From NCBI GenBank assembly GCA_049999805.1, contig JBNGIO010004925.1, forward strand, positions 1-20,944: 20,944 nt of DNA. Direction: 5' to 3'. Numbering within the stretch: position 1 is the first letter of the stretch; every line of letters starts with the position of its first letter. The notes below the pieces were generated by a model. The model made no database searches, was not told the origin of the DNA, and worked only from the letters and a program-made list of their open reading frames with translations. This DNA is from Folioceros fuciformis (Eukaryota; Anthocerotophyta; Anthocerotopsida; Anthocerotales). Position numbers and translations under genes: made by a program. Below, piece after piece: positions 18,116-20,944 of this stretch.

Positions 18116-18124
18116 AAACCCTAA
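18116..18124 (-). promoter_or_regulatory. Telo box in the MRD1 promoter or 5' UTR
   Basis: AAACCCTAA (read TTAGGGTTT on the gene strand) lies 53 bp upstream of the MRD1 start codon. Telo boxes are typical of plant ribosomal-protein and ribosome-biogenesis promoters, which fits this gene's role. Expression control by it is inferred. Confidence 0.6.
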
Positions 18125-20944
18125 ATACATTTTTGTTATGGTAAATGGTAAACATTCTGCGTAGGTACTAAATACATACACATATACTGTAGTAGTTGAT
18201 CATCTGGAATAAGCATGTTGGTTTTCAATAAAGTCTCCGTTCCAAGACGTGGATTGCAGGTCGTTGTGAGGCGTTTCCCTTCGGAAACAGGGCTCGGATC
18301 GAGCGAACCGTGGTCCGTCCAGGAGTTCAGGTGCGGCGACGTGAACAGATGGGGCGCTGTCCGAATCACAAGAACAGCTCTAAGAAACATTACTCTCACA
18401 AGAGCGCGCGGCGGGCAAAGTTTCTTGTCAAAGATATCCTTGAATTATGTCTCCTGCGTGCTTGATTATTTATGTGTCCTTGTTTCCGAGTCATTGCTTC
18501 TTTCTTCCTGAGGCTGCAGTTAGCTGCCAAACGGAATCGGTGCTTGCCAGCCTCTGCATACATCCCTCTTGCTTGTAGCATCTGTTTCTGAGGACAGGCG
18601 GATTGTGGTGGCTTTGCTGAGAGGTGATTGCTGTATTAGGGTAAGATTTTGGTGTGACTTGACTTTGGTCCAATGCAATCCTTGACGGAGCACCACGGGA
18701 TGACATGATACATGCAGAGCTGCAACAGGATGGGGTGGAGCACAAGCCCAAAGTGTTGGATGAGGACTTGCCCGGGAAGGGACAATTTTACTGTCTCCAT
18801 TGCGAGTAGGGTTTGATCTGCTGCTAGATCCTTTTGCTTCAACTTAAACGTATTTTCCCGCAAAGCAGTGTGTGCACATCTGAGGGTTTTAGTTGTGGTG
18901 TGGGGAAATCTAGATCCTCTGACACTTAGCTCGTCTTGTTCCTGCAGCCGACACTTTGGTTCAATAGCAATTCGGGATGAGCACTTTAAGACGAAACGTC
19001 ATAGGAAAAGGTAATTGGTGTATTGTTTTGATTATGGATCTCGTGGAGCCGGGAATCTGTTGTTCGCAAGTCGCGGAGCTAGTGGTGACCCAGGTAGCAC
19101 TTTTGTTTGTGTTTGTGTGTGCAGAGTAAAGATGATGCAAGGTCCAGCCCCTCATAACCAGGTGGATGCAGAGGTTGCTGCGGGCATGGGGAGACCGGAC
19201 AACGGGCCCAAACTGAGAAGCTCGATAGATGCCGTGCCCATGATGTTGTGAGAAACAGTTGGCTCCCGTGTACAAATAGCTGTCCGGTAGGTGGTAGAAG
19301 GCGTGAAAATCCCACATGTCATGCTGACATGCTTTGGTGGGATGGGGATACGGGAGCTTGTAATATACAAGTGAGGGCAAGTTTTGGCAATGGAACGTAC
19401 GAGTGAGAACAAGGGTGTATGGCAGTACATGGTCTACTGGAGGCCAGGCAGGCAGACGCGACGGGAGTTACGCTGTGGTGGAGACTGGAGGCTGTGTGAT
19501 AATAGGACTGGGGACTGGGCAGGCGTTAGACGGAATTGCAGGGCTAACCACCGCGAGCTGAGCACATGGTACCAATTTGGCAGTCGAGGGTGGCAAGGTA
19601 CTCCCGTGCTCTCTAGGTATCTGCGAGTCGCGTCTCGAGTGGCGAGTCGGAAGTTGGGACAAGTAGGGTGAGGGTACGCAGATCCACCCGGCTTATAGCC
19701 TCCCGGGTACAGCCAAACTTTTTGTGTGGGGCCCTGCACGCCGATGCGGGTCGTCCTGTCCTGTCTCCGGAGGTCTGGGGACTTTAGTAGTCCAGGCCTT
19801 GCTGCGATTGGCTGCTTGGAGTTTTGCTTGTTGGCAAGCTTCCTGGTTCTGGTTGCTTGCTCGTTGGGGCCTTCTCTGCAACGAGGGCCACCATACCTTT
19901 CGCCCTCCGTCGATTGGTCCTTCTTATAGACCTATTCCAGATATTTTAACTGAAAATACCGCTCCAGCTGGTTCCGTATGAGGACAGGAGCCCTTTACCC
20001 TATCCAAGATTCCGTTACACTGTCGTTTTCTTGTGTCTTCCTCGCAGAAAATTCCTGGGTTTCTATCATCCGCGGCTTTCTTGATAATCATACACCTGTT
20101 AATACCACGTCAACATTGCATGAGTGGTGTACATTACCACAATAAGAAAGAGCGTATCAGATAAAAAAACGAGGTGAGAACTTTTTTTGTTTGAACACTT
20201 GGTTTTGTAGTTGCGGGAGAAAACTTGTTTAGAAAATTTGTTTGAACCCATAGTGTGACCAAACTACTCAAATCGACTCTTCCATACAAATCTTTGGCAA
20301 GCCATGCAACTGTCTAATCTTAATCATAGTATGGAGAGATTTGTTTCTATCCTTGTTTTGCACATGGGCAAATGCCTCATCATAATACACACTACAAAAA
20401 AATGCACTAAAATTAAGAGGTGACGAATGCATGTGTTGTCTTGATGTTGCTATATATAGTCAAAGTTGCAAACTTATAACCCTAAATCTCAAAAGGGTGG
20501 TGTGTCTCCCAATACCAAACAACTTTCTAATAAGGATGGGATCAAGTGCTTGCAACTGCACACAAAAGGAAAACTCTAGTAAACACAAACAAGACCTATT
20601 TGGCCCACTACTTTTGAAGACATGAATGAGAGCTACTCTTAGGAACACCAATGCCCATGCTTCATGAAAAAATATAGTTGTGAGCTCTTGGGTGGTAAAG
20701 ATCTTAGTTGGTGCTCTAGTATGATCTGATCGCAAAGGAAGTGCATGAGCTTGACAAAGGTTTTCTCACCTTCATATTTGCAAAGTACAGTTTTGTTCAA
20801 TCAAACATAAATCTAAAGTCTTATTGATTTTGCAAAGACGTTTTGCAACATCATAAACTCTAAATCGTGATTACACAGACCAGGATTTGATTTTTTTGTT
20901 CTATATATATAAATATTGAATAAATATTTTTTAATATTTTTCTT
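18125..20944. other. Long stretch without a supportable gene
   Basis: Open frames up to about 140 codons occur on both strands (for example 18961-19380 minus, 19434-19739 minus and plus-strand frames near 19384-19981), but they overlap each other and none carries a recognisable domain. A T/G-rich run before TGTGTGCAG at about 19100-19125 could be a splice acceptor. Composition is moderately GC-rich from 19400 to 19900 and then increasingly AT-rich. A TATA-like CTATATATAG lies near 20450, and the final 60 bases are almost pure A/T with AATATT repeats. Non-coding transcripts or old transposon debris are possible. Confidence 0.45.

Noticed and set aside
19434-19739. Minus-strand ORF of 101 codons as a gene
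   Set aside because: It overlaps equally long plus-strand frames, is Pro/Arg-rich because of local GC content, and has no motif.

Overview
This is plant nuclear DNA. The evidence is plant-type LTR retrotransposons, PIF/Harbinger remnants, plant telo-box promoter motifs (AAACCCTAA), an auxin-binding-protein-1-like gene with a signal peptide, and spliced genes with GT-AG introns. Introns are short (about 73-174 nt), which would fit a compact or early-diverging land plant (bryophyte or lycophyte grade), but the species cannot be fixed from this window.

Left half, 1-11.4 kb, is transposon territory. Positions 1-1698 hold an uninterrupted minus-strand Gag-protease reading frame of a Ty3/gypsy-like element that runs off the window edge. 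It stops exactly where a plus-strand Ty1/copia element begins (1699-4862, two 327-bp LTRs differing at 6 sites). The copia element keeps a full Gag but has lost protease, integrase, the start of RT and most of RNase H. It has no target-site duplication and its two flanks look unrelated. Next come a gene-poor stretch (4863-6580), a decayed Myb/SANT-like ORF of the kind that accompanies PIF/Harbinger transposase (6583-7474), a ~180-bp tandem repeat (7543-7994), the decayed C-terminal part of a DUF7869-like transposon protein (8132-9466), and a broken PIF/Harbinger transposase on the minus strand (10203-10737).

Right half, 11.8-18.1 kb, is the genic island. It holds a 78-aa small membrane protein resembling SMIM8/UPF0708 (12001-12237), a four-exon ABP1-like cupin gene that appears damaged at its 3' end (12403-13121), and a complete 13-exon minus-strand gene for the five-RRM pre-rRNA processing factor MRD1/RBM19 (14185-18063, 863 aa predicted). 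Telo boxes lie upstream of the SMIM8-like gene and the MRD1 gene.

Positions 18.13-20.94 kb show no gene I can support; the end is very AT-rich.

The points most worth a second look are the ABP1-like gene (missing metal ligand, frame break), the Gag-only copia derivative with its 11-bp GC repeat leader and lack of TSD, and the strong excess of TAG among in-frame stops in the decayed transposon ORFs.
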